36,523 nucleotides of DNA from Chara braunii (lineage: Eukaryota > Streptophyta > Charophyceae > Charales > Characeae). The stretch covers positions 558,259 through 594,781 of the forward strand of contig BFEA01000306.1 of assembly GCA_003427395.1 (NCBI GenBank), in the 5' to 3' direction. Positions 19,438-31,060 of the stretch are shown here, one piece after another (the first letter of the stretch is position 1; each line of letters begins with the position of its first letter). The translations under genes were made by a program, and so were the position numbers. The notes beneath the pieces are model-generated. The model worked only from the letters and a program-made list of their open reading frames with translations. It did not search any database and was not told the origin of the DNA.

Positions 19438-19960
19438 ACTTAGGAGACCGAAGTGGGGAGGGTTCCATGTGACAGACTGCGCCCTCTGCCACTGTGCCCT
19501 CTGGCCGACTGTACCTAGGGAACAACTCACCATCTTCCGGGTCCCAACCAGGCATGCTCACACTCAAACCTCTCACAACAGATCGTGGTTAGCGGACGGT
19601 GCACCCGCGGAGGGTCCCCGGCACTCAGGTTTCTTCCACCTCGCGGGCTAGTCACCCACCGGCTTGCAAGCACGTTGAACTCCTCGGAACGTGTTTCAAC
19701 AGTTCATGGGTGTCCAACGGAGCTAAGCCCAATGGTCCCAACGTTCGGCTTGACACCGATATCGCGTTCCGAAGATTGGACCGGTATTCAAAACGGCCAA
19801 ATAACAAAAATAATAAAATCAAATAAAATAATATAATCATAAGAGGGAGAAGGTGGCACCCATGGGAAGGGGGAATTGTTGGCATCCCCTCGGTTCCACC
19901 AATCTGGCCCGCGGTCGGGACCGACCATAAAACCGAAGGGGATAGTCCCACCTGACCCTC
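19038..19960 (-). pseudogene. Degenerate 26S (LSU) rRNA fragment
   Basis: Read on the minus strand this follows large-subunit rRNA in order. First comes ggtcaggtgggactatcc (19927-19949), like the 5' end of 26S rRNA. Then tgaaacacgttccgagga (about 19685-19702) leads through gcgggtgcaccgtc and gtttgagtgtgagcatgcct to gggacccggaagatggtga (19528-19545). Last comes gacttgggtatagaggcgaa and cgaaccgtctagtagctggt to ttccctcag (19139-19038). The order and strand are those of a genuine LSU gene, but several hundred bases are missing between the first and second blocks, about 380 unrelated bases (19140-19520) separate the second and third, and substitutions are frequent. An AT-rich stretch at 19795-19845 is also foreign. 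It cannot make a working ribosome component. Confidence 0.9.
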
Positions 19961-21339
19961 AACCCCTTGGCTTCCTTCATGATGCACCGCTGCTCCCTCC
20001 TCGCCACGTGCTGGCCTCGATCCCCGTACCTCCACTTTGAAAGTCCAATGTTGTAAGCAATAGTGTTATGCCCAAGGCTGGCATTGGTACTAGCGGAAAC
20101 CCATATAAACGGGTTCCACCAGCTGCACAGTGTAGGGCCAAACCCCGGTAGACTTTCGAGCCTTAGTCGACCCCACTGCGAGTCCCTGTTGGCTCGGCCC
20201 GCCCACGCTCATGCTCAGGGTGCGGGCCATTCGTCCCAGGGTTACCACGGGGTGGGCCATCGCGCGAGAGAGCTTTGACATTGGGGATGTAGCTCAACCC
20301 TCACGCCGGGTGGCAATCTCGCTGGTCATTCGGTCAACGCTGATTTTTTTTTTTGATTCTTAGTTATGTTCTCAGGCAATTGCTCCTTCCAATACACAGG
20401 CAGTCCAAGGGCTCTTTGAGTGTTTCTCTTCTCTTGTGCGCAGGCTAAGCGTCATCCTTATGCCGCACACTATTTCCCTAAGCATTGCAACTTTGCGGCG
20501 TCATCGGGGGGGCGGCGATGCCGTCCTCCCCCTCGCACCCTTCGAGTCCCATGCATTTCATCCATCATTCTTAACGCATGCCCCTTAGTCTTTTCGAGGC
20601 CTTTACATGCATGCACACACAACCTCTCATTTCCCTTGACAAGACTGCACTTCATTCTCTCATTTACACTCCAAGCCTCAAACGCAAAGGTCATTTCCAT
20701 GGATTGGCTCTATGGAAAGGTCCCATAGCCCCTTTGCCCCTCTTCCCCTTTTTTTTGCCGCCAGATTCCTCCCGGCCCTATTCCGCTCAAGGTATCCTTA
20801 GTCCTTCACTTACCTGCACAGTCCCACACAAAGCAAAGACCCATACAATCCCCCGTTGGAGGTCAACACATAGCCCTCCCCACATGCCTATCTCTCCATG
20901 CTCTTTGGCTGCTCTTTGTCCCCTTTCTTTGCTCAACCAGCCCATCCTCTTCTCATAGTCATGCAGTCGGGGAAATGGTTGAGTCAAACTGACCTTGCTT
21001 CCACTTATACTCTTTCTCGGATTCCGCCTCTTTTCCCACTTTCTCAACCGTCCTTTCCTTTGCCTTTTTGGGGGCACAAGGGCCCGGCTACCCTCCCCTT
21101 GCCCTCTTTCTCCACCAAGTGAGGTTTGATCTCTTTTTACCGTTCGCACCCTGGCAATGTACCAAGTGAGGGGAGAAGGGTTACTCATATGCCAAGTGAG
21201 GGGAAGAGAAAGGGAGAGAGAGGGCAAGGCGAAGACGGAGAGAGAGATAGAGAAGGAGTAGGAGAGAGAGAAGAAGAAACTTCTAATCCTAATCAAATCA
21301 GCTCCCCGTAGTAGCAGCCAAATGTCCGTCATCCATCCC
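19961..21339. other. No recognised gene
   Basis: The part nearest the rRNA relic could derive from spacer rDNA, but I could not match 5.8S or 18S sequence. A minus-strand ORF of 195 codons (20787-21374) is low-complexity (Phe/Ser/Leu and Arg/Glu runs). Pyrimidine-rich tracts and short GA runs near 21210-21280 are the only structure seen. Confidence 0.4.
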
Positions 21340-23450
21340 ATAGAGAAAGATCGAATAAGTACGAATTGGAACACTATGAACTTGACAATGAGAGGCTTGA
21401 ACTAATGAAGGACACATGCACATAGAGGAGAGATCAACTGAGTATGAACCGGAACATCAAAACACACATGAAGTTGACAATGAGAAGCTAGAACTAGTGA
21501 AAGGCACTTGCACATGAAGGAGAGATCAACTATGTATGAACCGGAACATCACAACACACATGAACTTGACAATGAGAAACTGGAACTAGCGAAAAGCACA
21601 TGCACATAGAGGAGAGATCAGTAAGTATGAACCGGAACATCACGACACATATGAACTTGGCAATGAGAAGATTGAACTAATGAAGGACACATGCACATGG
21701 AGGGAAGATCAACCAAGTATGAAGCGGAACATCACAACATACATGAACTTGACAATGAGAAGATTGAACTAGTGAACGACACATGCACATGGAGGAAAGA
21801 TCAATTAAGTAGGAACCAGAACATTACACCACACATGAACTTGACAATGAGAAGCTAGATTAGTAAGAGGCACTTGCATATGGAGGAGAGATCAGCTAAG
21901 TATGAACCGGAACATCACAAACACACATGTACTTGACAATAAGAAGACAAAACTAGTGAAAGACACATTCACATGGAGAAAAGATAAACTAAGTATGAAC
22001 CGGAACATCACAACATACATAATCTTGACAATGAGAAGCTAGAACTAGTGAAAGACACATGCACATGGAGGAAAGATCAACTAAGTATGAATTGGAACAT
22101 CACAACATACATAAACTTGACAATGAGGAGCTAGAACTAATGAAAAGAACCGGAACATCACAACATACATGATCTTGACAATGACAGGCTAGAACTAGTG
22201 AAAGACACGTGCACACGGAGGAAAGATCAACTAAGTACGAATTGGAACATCACAACATACATGGACTTGACAATGAGGAGCTAGAACTAGTGAAAAACAC
22301 ATACACATAGAGGAAGGATCAACTAAGTATGAACCAGAACATCACAACATCCATGAACTCGACAATGAGAAGCTAGAACTAATGAAAAGCACATACACAT
22401 AGAGGAGAGATCAACTAAGTAGGAATCAGAACATCACAACATACATGAACTTGACAATGAGAAGCTTGAACTAGTGAACATCACTTGCACATGAACGAGA
22501 GATCAACTATGTATGAACCGGAACATCACAACACTCATGATTTTGACAATGAGAGGCTTGAACTAATGAAGGACACATGCACATAGAGGAGAGATCAACT
22601 AAGTATAAACCGGAACATCTCAACACACATGAAATCGACAGTGAGAAGATTGAACTAGTGAACGACACATGCACATGGAGGAAAGATCAACCAAGAAGGA
22701 ACCCGAACATTACACCACACATGAACTTGACAATGAGAAGCTAGAACTAGTGAAAAGCACATACACATGAAGGAGAGATCAACTATGTATGAACTGGAAC
22801 ATCACAACACTCATAATCTTGACAATGAGAAGCTTGAACTAATGAAGGACATATGCACATGGAGGGAAGATCAACTAAGTATGAAGCGGAACATCACAAC
22901 ATATATGAACTTGACAATGAGAAGATTGAACTAGTGAACGACACATGAACATGGAGGAAAGATCAACTAAGTAGGAACCGGAACATTACACCACACATGA
23001 ACTTGACAATGAGAAGCTAGACTAGTAAATGGCACTTGCATATGGAGGAGATATCAGCTAAGTATGAACCGGAACATCACAAGCACACATGAAATTGACA
23101 ATGAGAAGACAGAACTAGTGAAAAACACATTCACATGGAGAAAATATCAACTAAGTATGAACCGGAACATCACAACATACATGAACTTGACAATGAGAAG
23201 CTTGAACTAATGAAGGACATATGGCACATGGAGGGAAGATCAACTAAGTATGAACCGAAACATCACAACATACATGAATTTGACAATGAGAAGCTTGAAC
23301 TAATGAAGGACATATGCACATGGAGGGAAGACCAATTAAGTATGAAGCGGAACATCACAACATACATGAACTTGACAATGAGAAGCTAGAACTAGTGAAA
23401 AACACATACACATAAAGGAAAGATCAACTAAGTATTAACTGGATCATCAT
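21340..23450. repeat. Satellite array S1, ~92-bp monomer, about 23 copies
   Basis: A monomer starting agatcaactaagtatgaacc, then ggaacatcacaacacacatg, then aacttgacaatgagaagct, then agaactagtgaa and acacatgcacatggagg recurs with steps of 91-92 bp (for example 21521, 21613 and 21706). Copies differ by substitutions and small indels, with subtypes such as agctagaactagtg and agcttgaactaatg. The 85-codon ORF at 23135-23389 is merely an open stretch of this repeat. Confidence 0.95.
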
Positions 23451-25395
23451 CATGTGAGAGTTGAGCCATATATGTGAGTGAGACTTGCTCAAACACATGC
23501 CCATGGCTCATGCATGCAACCAAGTTTGAAACGAGATGTCATTGTCTACCATGTGAGTGAGAGGCACAAGCTAGACTAGTCCCAAGACACAAGTCTTGAG
23601 CACGAAATCACTTATGGAAAATTCGGAGTATTCCCTACTAGCATATGGGTGAAAATCAAGACTTACATTAGGCCAAATCACAAGTATTGAGTATGAGATC
23701 ATCCAGAAAAGAATCGGAACATCTACTACTAGCATGTGAGTGAAATGCAAAAGTTGAAGTAGCCCAAATCACAAGAATTGAACACGAGATCATCCATAGC
23801 AGAATCGGAACATCTCCCACTAGTGTGTGAGTGAAATGCAAGAGTTGAAATAGCCCAAATCACAAGAATTGAACATAAGATCATCCATAGAAAAATCGGA
23901 ACATCTCCCACTAGTGTGTGAGTGAAATACAAGAGCTACACTAGGCTATATCACAAGATTTTGGCAAGAGATCATTCATGAAAGAATCGGAGCATCTCCT
24001 ACTACCATGTGAGTGAAAAGCAAGGTCTACACTAGTCCAAATCACAAGTAATGAGCATGAGATCATCCATGGAAGAATCGGAATATCATCATACTAGTGT
24101 ACGAGTGAACTGCAAGACTCCAAGTAGCCCAAATCACCAAGATTGAACATGAGATCGTTCATAGAAGAATCGGAACATCTCCTACTAGTGTGTGAGTGAA
24201 ATGGAAGAGTTACACTAGGGTATATCCCAAGATTTGAGCAAGAGATTATCCATGGAAGAATCGAAGGATCTCCTACTAACATTTGAGTGAAAAGCAAGAT
24301 TTACACGTCCAAATCACAAAGATTGAGCATGAGATCATTCATAGAAGAATCGCAGCATCTCTTACTAGTGTGTGAGTGAAATGCAAGAGTTACACTAGGC
24401 TATATCACAAGATTTGAGCAAGAGATCATCCATGGAAGAATCAGAGGATCTCCTACTAACATGTGAGTGAAAACCAAGATCTACATTAGTCCAAATCACA
24501 AGTAATGAGCATGAGATCATTCATAGAAGCATGAGATCATTCATAGAAGAATCGGAGCATCTCCAACTAGTGTATGAGTGAAATGCAAGAGTCCAAGTAG
24601 CCCAAATCACCAAGATCGAACATGAGATCGTTCATAGAAGAATCAGAACATCTCCTACTAGTGTGTGAGTGAAATGCAAGAATTAGACTAGGCTATATCC
24701 CAAGATTTGAGCAAGAGATCATCCATGGAAGAATCATAGGATCTCCTACTAACATGTGAGTGAAAAGCAAGATCTACACTAGTCCAAATCACAAAGATTG
24801 AGCATGAGATCATTCATAGAAGAATCGGAGCATCTCTTACTAGTGTGTGAGTGAAATGCAAGAGTTACACTAGGCTATATCATAAGATTTGAGCAAGAGA
24901 TCATCCATGGAAGAATCGGAGGATCTCCTACTAACATGTGAGTGAAAAGCAAGGTCTACACTAATCCAAATCACAAGTAATGAGCATGAGATCATCCATA
25001 AAAGAATCGGAGCATCTCCTACTAGCATGTGAGTGAAAAACAAGGTCTACACTAGTCCAAATCACAAGTGATGAGCATGAGATCATTCATAGAAGAATCG
25101 GAGCATCTCCTACTAGTGTGTGAGTGAAATGCAAGAGTTACACTAGGCTATATCACAAGATTCCATCGAAGAATCGGAGGATCTCCTACTAACATGTGAG
25201 TGAAAAGCAAGATCTACACTAGTCCAAAACACAAGTGATGAGCATGAGATCATCCATAAGATAATCGGAGCATCTCCTACTAGCATGTGAGTGAAAAGCA
25301 AGATCTACACTAGTCCAAATCACAAGTGATGAGCATGAGATCACCCATAGGAGAATCGGAACACTACCTACTAGAAGATGAGTGAAAAACAAGAG
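23451..25395. repeat. Satellite array S2, ~91-bp monomer, two subtypes
   Basis: The monomer starts gagatcatccatagaagaat, then cggaacatctcctactag, then tgtgagtgaaa. It recurs with steps of 91 bp (24422, 24513, 24533, 24624, 24715). Two subtypes tend to alternate: one with ttacactaggctatatcacaa, one with ctacactagtccaaatcaca, giving a ~182-bp higher-order unit in places. A local 20-bp duplication (gagatcattcatagaagcat) sits at 24513-24533. Confidence 0.93.
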
Positions 25396-25410
25396 TTTGA
25401 CTAGCCCAAT

Positions 25411-25427
25411 AGGAAGAAGAAGAAGAA

Positions 25428-25459
<32 letters not shown>

Positions 25460-25490
25460 AGAAGGAGAGGAGGAGGAGGAAGAAGAAGAA

Positions 25491-25522
<32 letters not shown>

Positions 25523-25668
25523 AGAAAAAGAAGAAGAAGAAGAAGGGGAAAAGAAGAAGAAAAAGAAGAAGAAGAAGAGGAGGAGGAAGAAGGGGAATGA
25601 GAAGAAGAAGAAGGAGAAGAAGAAGAATAGGAAGAAGAAGAAGAAGAAGAAGAAGAAGAAGAAGAAGC
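25411..25668. repeat. (GAA)n-type purine tract, ~258 bp
   Basis: Nearly all bases are purines: GAA/AAG triplets with occasional GGA, and only one or two T interruptions near 25600 and 25628. Such tracts can form triplex DNA. ORFs of polyArg, polyGlu or polySer/Phe across it are artefacts. Confidence 0.97.
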
Positions 25669-26639
25669 ATCCTCTTCCTTCCACTCACCTTGTCAATGTC
25701 TTGGAGATGGAGTCTCAATCTTGATGAGGCTTCTTCCTCCTTGCACAAAACACCTTTCTTGGTTATGGCCTCCTTCTTCTTCAGGCCTCTCTCCTTCCTC
25801 TCTCTCTTTCTCCCAAGTTACCACAAGCTCCAACCACCATAGCTATGGAGTCCTCCCCTCTAGGAGGGCTAATGGGACTCTCTCTAGCCTCTCTCTCTTC
25901 ATGAAAGAGTGCTCTTATGAGCTCACTTGGGCAGCATGGGTACTCCTCATGCAATTGTGAAAGTGGCGGACTGAATTCCCATCTTATGTAGGCTGAAACC
26001 ACCAGTCCGGCCAGCCCATGAGCCTCCCCATGTGCCTTGAGGTGAACCGAGGTACCCCCAAGGCAAAATTCTACTACTAGGCCCTTCTGGAGGTACCCGG
26101 GCCTCTTTTTGGCCAAGTACATGCAGTCCGAGTGGTTGGTACCAACTCGAAATGCCTCTTGGCCTACTTCGGCTTCTTTTTCACCTCACAAATGCTGCCC
26201 CTTTGGGTCCGGGGCAACTTTACTTGAGAGAAAAAGACCTAGTGGGCCTTTTTCTCGATTTTTTCAATTTGTACCCTATTTTTGGTAGGCCGAGATATTT
26301 TTCCATGCAGCGGCACATTTTCAGCCTTGGATCTGGCTGAGATCCAAGGCCAACAATATTTCGTGTCACCCCCTAGTAACCCTTGCTTCAATTTTGAGCC
26401 CCTAAGTCCACTTTTTCAATATTTGGTGCATCTGGCTCTCTTTTGGGGTCCAAATGCACAATTTTGTCCTTTTCCCTCTTTTGTTTCTTTCCATTTTGAG
26501 CCGCTACCTCATCCCGGAGCTAGCCGTTTTGAGCTGGCCTACAAAAAACGGCTAGTTCCTCTCCACCATGAGATCTGATCTTAGATCCATAGTCCAAAAG
26601 AAAACCGGCCCTTTCTCTTTTGCATTTTCTCTCATTTGC
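25669..26639. other. No recognised gene; 11-bp hairpin at 26324
   Basis: GCCTTGGATCT (26324-26334) pairs perfectly with AGATCCAAGGC (26340-26350) across a 5-base loop. The rest is pyrimidine-rich sequence without a recognisable ORF. An atgcagtccgag block at 26121 resembles the AGTCCG hairpins further right. Confidence 0.5.
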
Positions 26640-27049
26640 TTCTTTTTAATTCAGACAGTTGGGCCCTCCCTCATTCTAGGAGGAATAAGGTCACAACTGG
26701 GACCTGCCAGTCCCTACTGTGCAGGTCCCAATAGGCCGGCACACTCTCCTCCACTCTTTTCTCCCTCCCTTTTCTCTCATTTCTCTTTCTTTTTCTTTTA
26801 TTTGAGTTGTGACAAGTATCAAACTGTTGTGCACCCTCTTTCTAGGCCTTAGGGCCTCATTCAAGGCCAGGCTCATGACTGGTACTTGGCCGTTATATCT
26901 CGGATTTCGACGATGGCACCCCTATGCTCCTAGAGGGCTCCACTTTGCCTCCGTTTGTCCAACTTTGAGCCCCCTTTGCTCCGATTTTTCTAAGGACAGT
27001 CTTTTTCTCATGTTGAGCCTCTTGAGGCTCTATTTTCCCATGCCTAGCT

Positions 27050-27069
27050 AGTCCGAGATAATTCGGACT
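27050..27069. repeat. Hairpin AGTCCGA/TCGGACT
   Basis: A 7-bp perfect stem with a 6-base loop. It looks like the inverse of the AGTCCG...CGGACT motif at 27524 and 28093. Confidence 0.75.
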
Positions 27070-27523
27070 GCTGGGCAGCCCTCCCAACATCATTATTTTA
27101 CTTTCTTTTCTCCCCATGGTTCTCCCACTTGCTAATATTTCTCACTGTCTAGATCCTTGATCTCGACGGTGTCGTTTGCTTGCACAATTATTCCTTGTGC
27201 TTGCTCATGGTTCCCTTCGGACATTCCAAGTCCCCGCCACTTTCCTCCGTACTAGTTCCATTTTCTTGTCCCGCCGGCGCCCGTTTTTTGACTTTTATTA
27301 TTTGGACCCACTTGGTCCCCGACAACATTCCGGACGGTGTCCCATTTTTATTTTTGGGACCTCCTTGCCCTTTGGTCCCATCATCTCTACATGCGTGCCG
27401 ATTTTTCTAGGCCGTGAGATCTTATCTCACGGTCGCCGTTTACCGTCTCCCATGCCGAAATTGCTCCTCTCTAGCCCCTCGGGCTTGCCGTGGCTCATTT
27501 TTCCTTAGCCTAGACACCCTCAT

Positions 27524-27547
27524 GCAGTCCGTTACATCTCGGACTGC
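27524..27547. repeat. Hairpin GCAGTCCG/CGGACTGC
   Basis: A perfect 8-bp stem around TTACATCT. It recurs at 28093-28116 around TTATATCT, with a decayed copy at 26890. Confidence 0.85.
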
Positions 27548-27715
27548 AGTCATAGCTATTTTCCTAGTCCCACAGCCCCACAACTTGCCCCATGCCAAAA
27601 AAAATGAAACGTTAAATTTTTAGGAGCATCCGGGCTCGATATTGGCTCTGGATGCACCTAAAACATATGTTTCTCCTCCCCCATGTAATCCGTTTTATTT
27701 CGGTTGCATGGGGCC

Positions 27716-27758
27716 TTGATTTTCTTTGATTTTCTCTGCAAAAATCAAAGAAAATCAA
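27716..27758. repeat. 18-bp perfect hairpin
   Basis: TTGATTTTCTTTGATTTT (27716-27733) pairs perfectly with its reverse complement at 27741-27758 across the loop ctctgca. It is AT-rich but the longest perfect stem outside the microsatellites. Confidence 0.92.
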
Positions 27759-28092
27759 AGTTCATTGTAACCGCCATATTCCAAAATAGATCTGGTCACG
27801 GATGTATCTCCCCAAGTGACCCTTTTTTACCGTTAAGACCTTTTTCTCTTTTCTTTTCTTTTCTCTTTTCTCTTCTTTTCTTTTTCCTCCTTTCTTGGAT
27901 AGTAGGGACCTGCCAGTCCCTACTTGTGGCAGTCCCTACTGGCGCCACTCACTCCCTCTCACTCTTTTTGTCTTATTCTCCCACATTTTCTTTTCTTTTC
28001 TCTATTTTTTCTACCATGTCAAGTGTCAAGTGGCCGTTAAGGCCCTTTTCTAGCCCCTTCCTCTTAGTTTTGGCCCTTCCTATGCCCAAGGC

Positions 28093-28116
28093 GCAGTCCG
28101 TTATATCTCGGACTGC
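28093..28116. repeat. Hairpin GCAGTCCG/CGGACTGC, second copy
   Basis: The same 8-bp stem as at 27524, in the second 1.2-kb unit. Confidence 0.85.
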
Positions 28117-28369
28117 AATAATGGCCTTCTCATGCCCATAGGAGCTTCCTGTTACTCCTACCTTTCTCCCACAATGACCCCTCCTACTCTGATTTTCTCC
28201 CGGAGGCCAATTTTTCACATGGGGTCTCTTTTGACTCCATGTTCTTGAGGAAGGCTGATCCGGGATTTTTCGGATTCCTCCCAAGCCTCCCACCTCATGT
28301 TTCTTTGCTTTTCTTTTTCCTTCTTGCCTCTCCATTTGCTCCCACTACACTAGTGCTAATATTCTTGGT

Positions 28370-28391
28370 CGTCAAGATCTCGATCTTGACG
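28370..28391. repeat. Hairpin CGTCAAGATC/GATCTTGACG
   Basis: A perfect 10-bp stem with a 2-base centre. The equivalent place in the first unit (about 27146-27169) has a stem with one mismatch. Confidence 0.85.
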
Positions 28392-28476
28392 GTGCACCTT
28401 GCTTTTATTATTTTCCCTCATGTGGTGCCGCCGTTCCTTCTTGAGACTTTCACATGTCCCCGCCATTTTCCCATTG

Positions 28477-28633
28477 ATGGTTTCCGACACTCAGTCTCGC
28501 CGGTGGTCCCCGATACTTAGTCCCGCCAGTGGTCCCCGATACTTAGTCCCGTTGGTGGTTCCCGACACTTAGTCCCACCGGTGGCCCTTGACACTCCGTA
28601 CGGCCGGTGGCCCCCGACACTTCTTGTCCCGGT
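28477..28633. repeat. 26-bp minisatellite, about six units
   Basis: gtggtccccgayacttagtc recurs at 28503, 28529, 28555, 28581 and 28607, exactly 26 bp apart, with partial units on each side. Confidence 0.93.
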
Positions 28634-30765
28634 CACCATTATTCTTACTTAAGTCTTACGCGGCCCCTGGCGCCTTTCCCCGCCCCACGGTGACCCCTTT
28701 CCCTTGTCTTTTTTGCGCCTTGTGCGCGCTGGTTCCTTTGGTCGCGGCCTCCAACTCAAGGCTCCCGTAGGTGGCCCCCATGTTGGGTCCTTGTTCTCTA
28801 GCTTCCCAAGGCCTCCGGGTCGTCCATCTCTCGACGCCCTCATTCCTTTGTCGCTGCAGTGCCGCGTTTGCTGGCTCAAGGGCCCTTTGGCCTTAGTCTT
28901 GTTGCATTCCAACGGCCCTCCCGGCCTCATACTATGTTCTACGTGCCCCTGTTCTTGCGCTCACTCGCTCGTCGTCGCTGGTTCTCTTCCTCTGCGGTTT
29001 TCTCCCCAGGGCATTACTCCTTCCTACGGCCTAATTGTTTGTCCTTTCTCTCTCTTTCCTCCTTACTCCAGATTTCTTTGTCGTGCACAATTTGTCTATA
29101 TTCAAACTCTCGAGTGATGGGAAGTTATTCGAGACCCACCAGTCCGGACAACGGTCGCACTAAAATGCCCCAAGGCCACTCCTTGAAATTGTACCCACAG
29201 CCGCCGAACATGCCACCAATCAGATCAAAACCATACTGCCTCTTCTCCAAACCCGCACCATCAACCAGTATTTCAAAGCTACTCTCTTTACAGCCTCGAC
29301 CGCGGACGGGAGCTCGATCTTTGCGGGTGCTGCACTTCGTTTACGCATGCCTCAGTCAAAGCCAGGAAGAATTTATATTGGTGATTAACACCACAAGCGG
29401 CTCTTCCACAACGCGCGCTACTCCGCGTCAGGCGTCCTAATAATAAAGATATTAAAATAGTCACTTCTAAAATTTGTGGCATCATCGGTCAAACCAGATG
29501 CAGGTCACGACAAGCCACCTCCAGCCGTGCGTACCCACCACAAACATACGTTTTAACCAAAGATTTAAAAAATTGCTTTACTAAGTTTACTTGTAATTAA
29601 ATCAAAATCAAAAGTCGATCGACAATCATGCCCGTTCGATAGTATTAATCAAGAAAAGATCACGCGCGCCTCAAAATTAAGCGCCCACACACTCCCTATT
29701 CCTTTCAAACGGTATACTCCTTGTCAAAAGAAACCCAGTCGCGGCTCAGCTCTCCCAACTTTCAATTCAAGGTCATTTTCTGTCACTTGCAAAAATCAGG
29801 GCGGATACCCTTGTAAGGGTATTCGTGCCAACAACATCGGGCGAGTGATGAAAAACGAAAGAAGCGAACTCACACTCGATCCTTGGCGACATGTGATATG
29901 AGAGGGCCATCCGGTTCTTGTAGTGAACATCTGGATAAACGAGGGGACATCGGCCGTGGAGAATTGATGTGCGGCCAGGAGCCGAGGGAATTACTAAGCG
30001 GCATTCGGGCCATAAATAGGCACTAGGGAAAGGCTGCGGGCCTAAAACTAAAATGAGCGTTCTAAAGGGGAGCCCTATATTTTTCGGTATCGGGCCCCCT
30101 CGTTTTCGATACGGGGTCTTGTTAATTCTTGCATGGGGCCATTCGGGACCTGAACAAGCCTGGGATGAGGCCCAGCTGTAGCCTTGGTACCAGGGCACTA
30201 CAAAATCCTTGACACCTAACAAAAAGGGCCGCTTGGTGCGCCATGTGACCTTTCAGGGCCCAAATGGGCCCGGGCCTAGGTTCGAGAGTATCACTACCGA
30301 GGCGCTGCAAGTTTCTCGGCAGCGGCCGACACTTCAGGTTGTAAGTGATGAGGCCCGCATGAGGCGGGGGCCCCAACAAACTTTATAAGCCCAACTGGGG
30401 TTGAGACAGGGACACTTCGGACCTACGCACTTGGGACTTGTGCACTAGCTGGCGCACAAGGTGTGCTGGCGCCCAGACAATTGAGGAGCGAGTGGAGAGG
30501 AGATCCACATGGTGAATCGGTACTTTGCTCACGAAAAGGCATGGTAGAGGGAAGAACGGAGGGGGGGCAAGGGTGCGTTTCTTTGGAAAGTTGATATGGA
30601 GAGCACACGCTTCGACAAGTATATGCGTGCTGTCACACAAGTGCTCAGGCGTCGTCGCTCATATCAAATCACTTTATGAGCGGGATCGCACGGATCAGCC
30701 GAGCGCACGGGCGTTGTCGCCCAAATCAATCGCGTTTTTTTTTTTATCAGCCTTCTCTTCACTTC
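28634..30765. other. No recognised gene
   Basis: Several ORFs of 80-193 codons (for example 28859-29440 plus and 29773-30222 minus) overlap in different frames and show no motif. 29440-29700 is AT-rich. A TATA-like TTTATAAG sits at 30382 after a GC-rich stretch and could belong to an unrecognised LTR, but I found no ends for one. Confidence 0.4.
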
Positions 30766-31007
30766 TCGGCTATGGCCTCCTTCTCTCCCTTCTCGGTCTT
30801 TCCCCCTCTGTCCGGTCTCTCTCCCTCCTTGTTACTCCGTGGTGACACTCCGCGGCTATGGCCGCTTCTTCTTCCTCCACGTGGGACTCCACAACTCGCT
30901 TCACAGGTATGTGACAACCAAACTTGTATCGCTCATCTCTCTCTCTCTCCCCCGTAGCGATATCTTCGGCGCAGCAGGTACGTAGTAGCCCAATCTTGTA
31001 GCGCTCA

Positions 31008-31060
<53 letters not shown>

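Larger units (their letters stand above)
26640..28490. repeat. ~1.2-kb tandem duplication, diverged
   Basis: Landmarks recur with a slowly growing offset: gacctgccagtccctact at 26701 and 27907 (1206), gttatatctcgga at 26892 and 28100 (1208), gctaatatt at 27131 and 28355 (1224), and tccccgcca at about 27231 and 28457 (1226). The right unit lacks the later part. Short CT-rich runs and several hairpins are shared. No ORF is conserved. Confidence 0.75.

Noticed and set aside
19961-20300. 5.8S or 18S rRNA upstream of the LSU relic
   Set aside because: I looked for the conserved 5.8S and 18S cores on the minus strand and could not match them; only the first LSU bases near 19927-19949 fit.
20787-21374. 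195-codon minus ORF, the longest in the window
   Set aside because: Low-complexity composition, no motif, and it ends in a GA/CT-rich stretch.
23135-23389. 84-codon ORF with an internal peptide repeat
   Set aside because: An open stretch of satellite S1; the 92-bp period does not keep frame, so the peptide is not a conserved product.
21340-25395. Possible CRISPR-like array
   Set aside because: There are no constant repeats separated by unique spacers; the whole ~91-92 bp monomer repeats, as in an ordinary eukaryotic satellite.
25364-25748. PolySer/Phe/Leu and polyArg ORFs
   Set aside because: Translation of the GAA purine tract in different frames.
28859-29440. 193-codon plus ORF
   Set aside because: No domain, overlaps another ORF in a different frame, and composition is pyrimidine-rich non-coding.
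30270-30300. tRNA-like B box (ggttcgag)
   Set aside because: No A box, acceptor stem or cloverleaf could be built around it.
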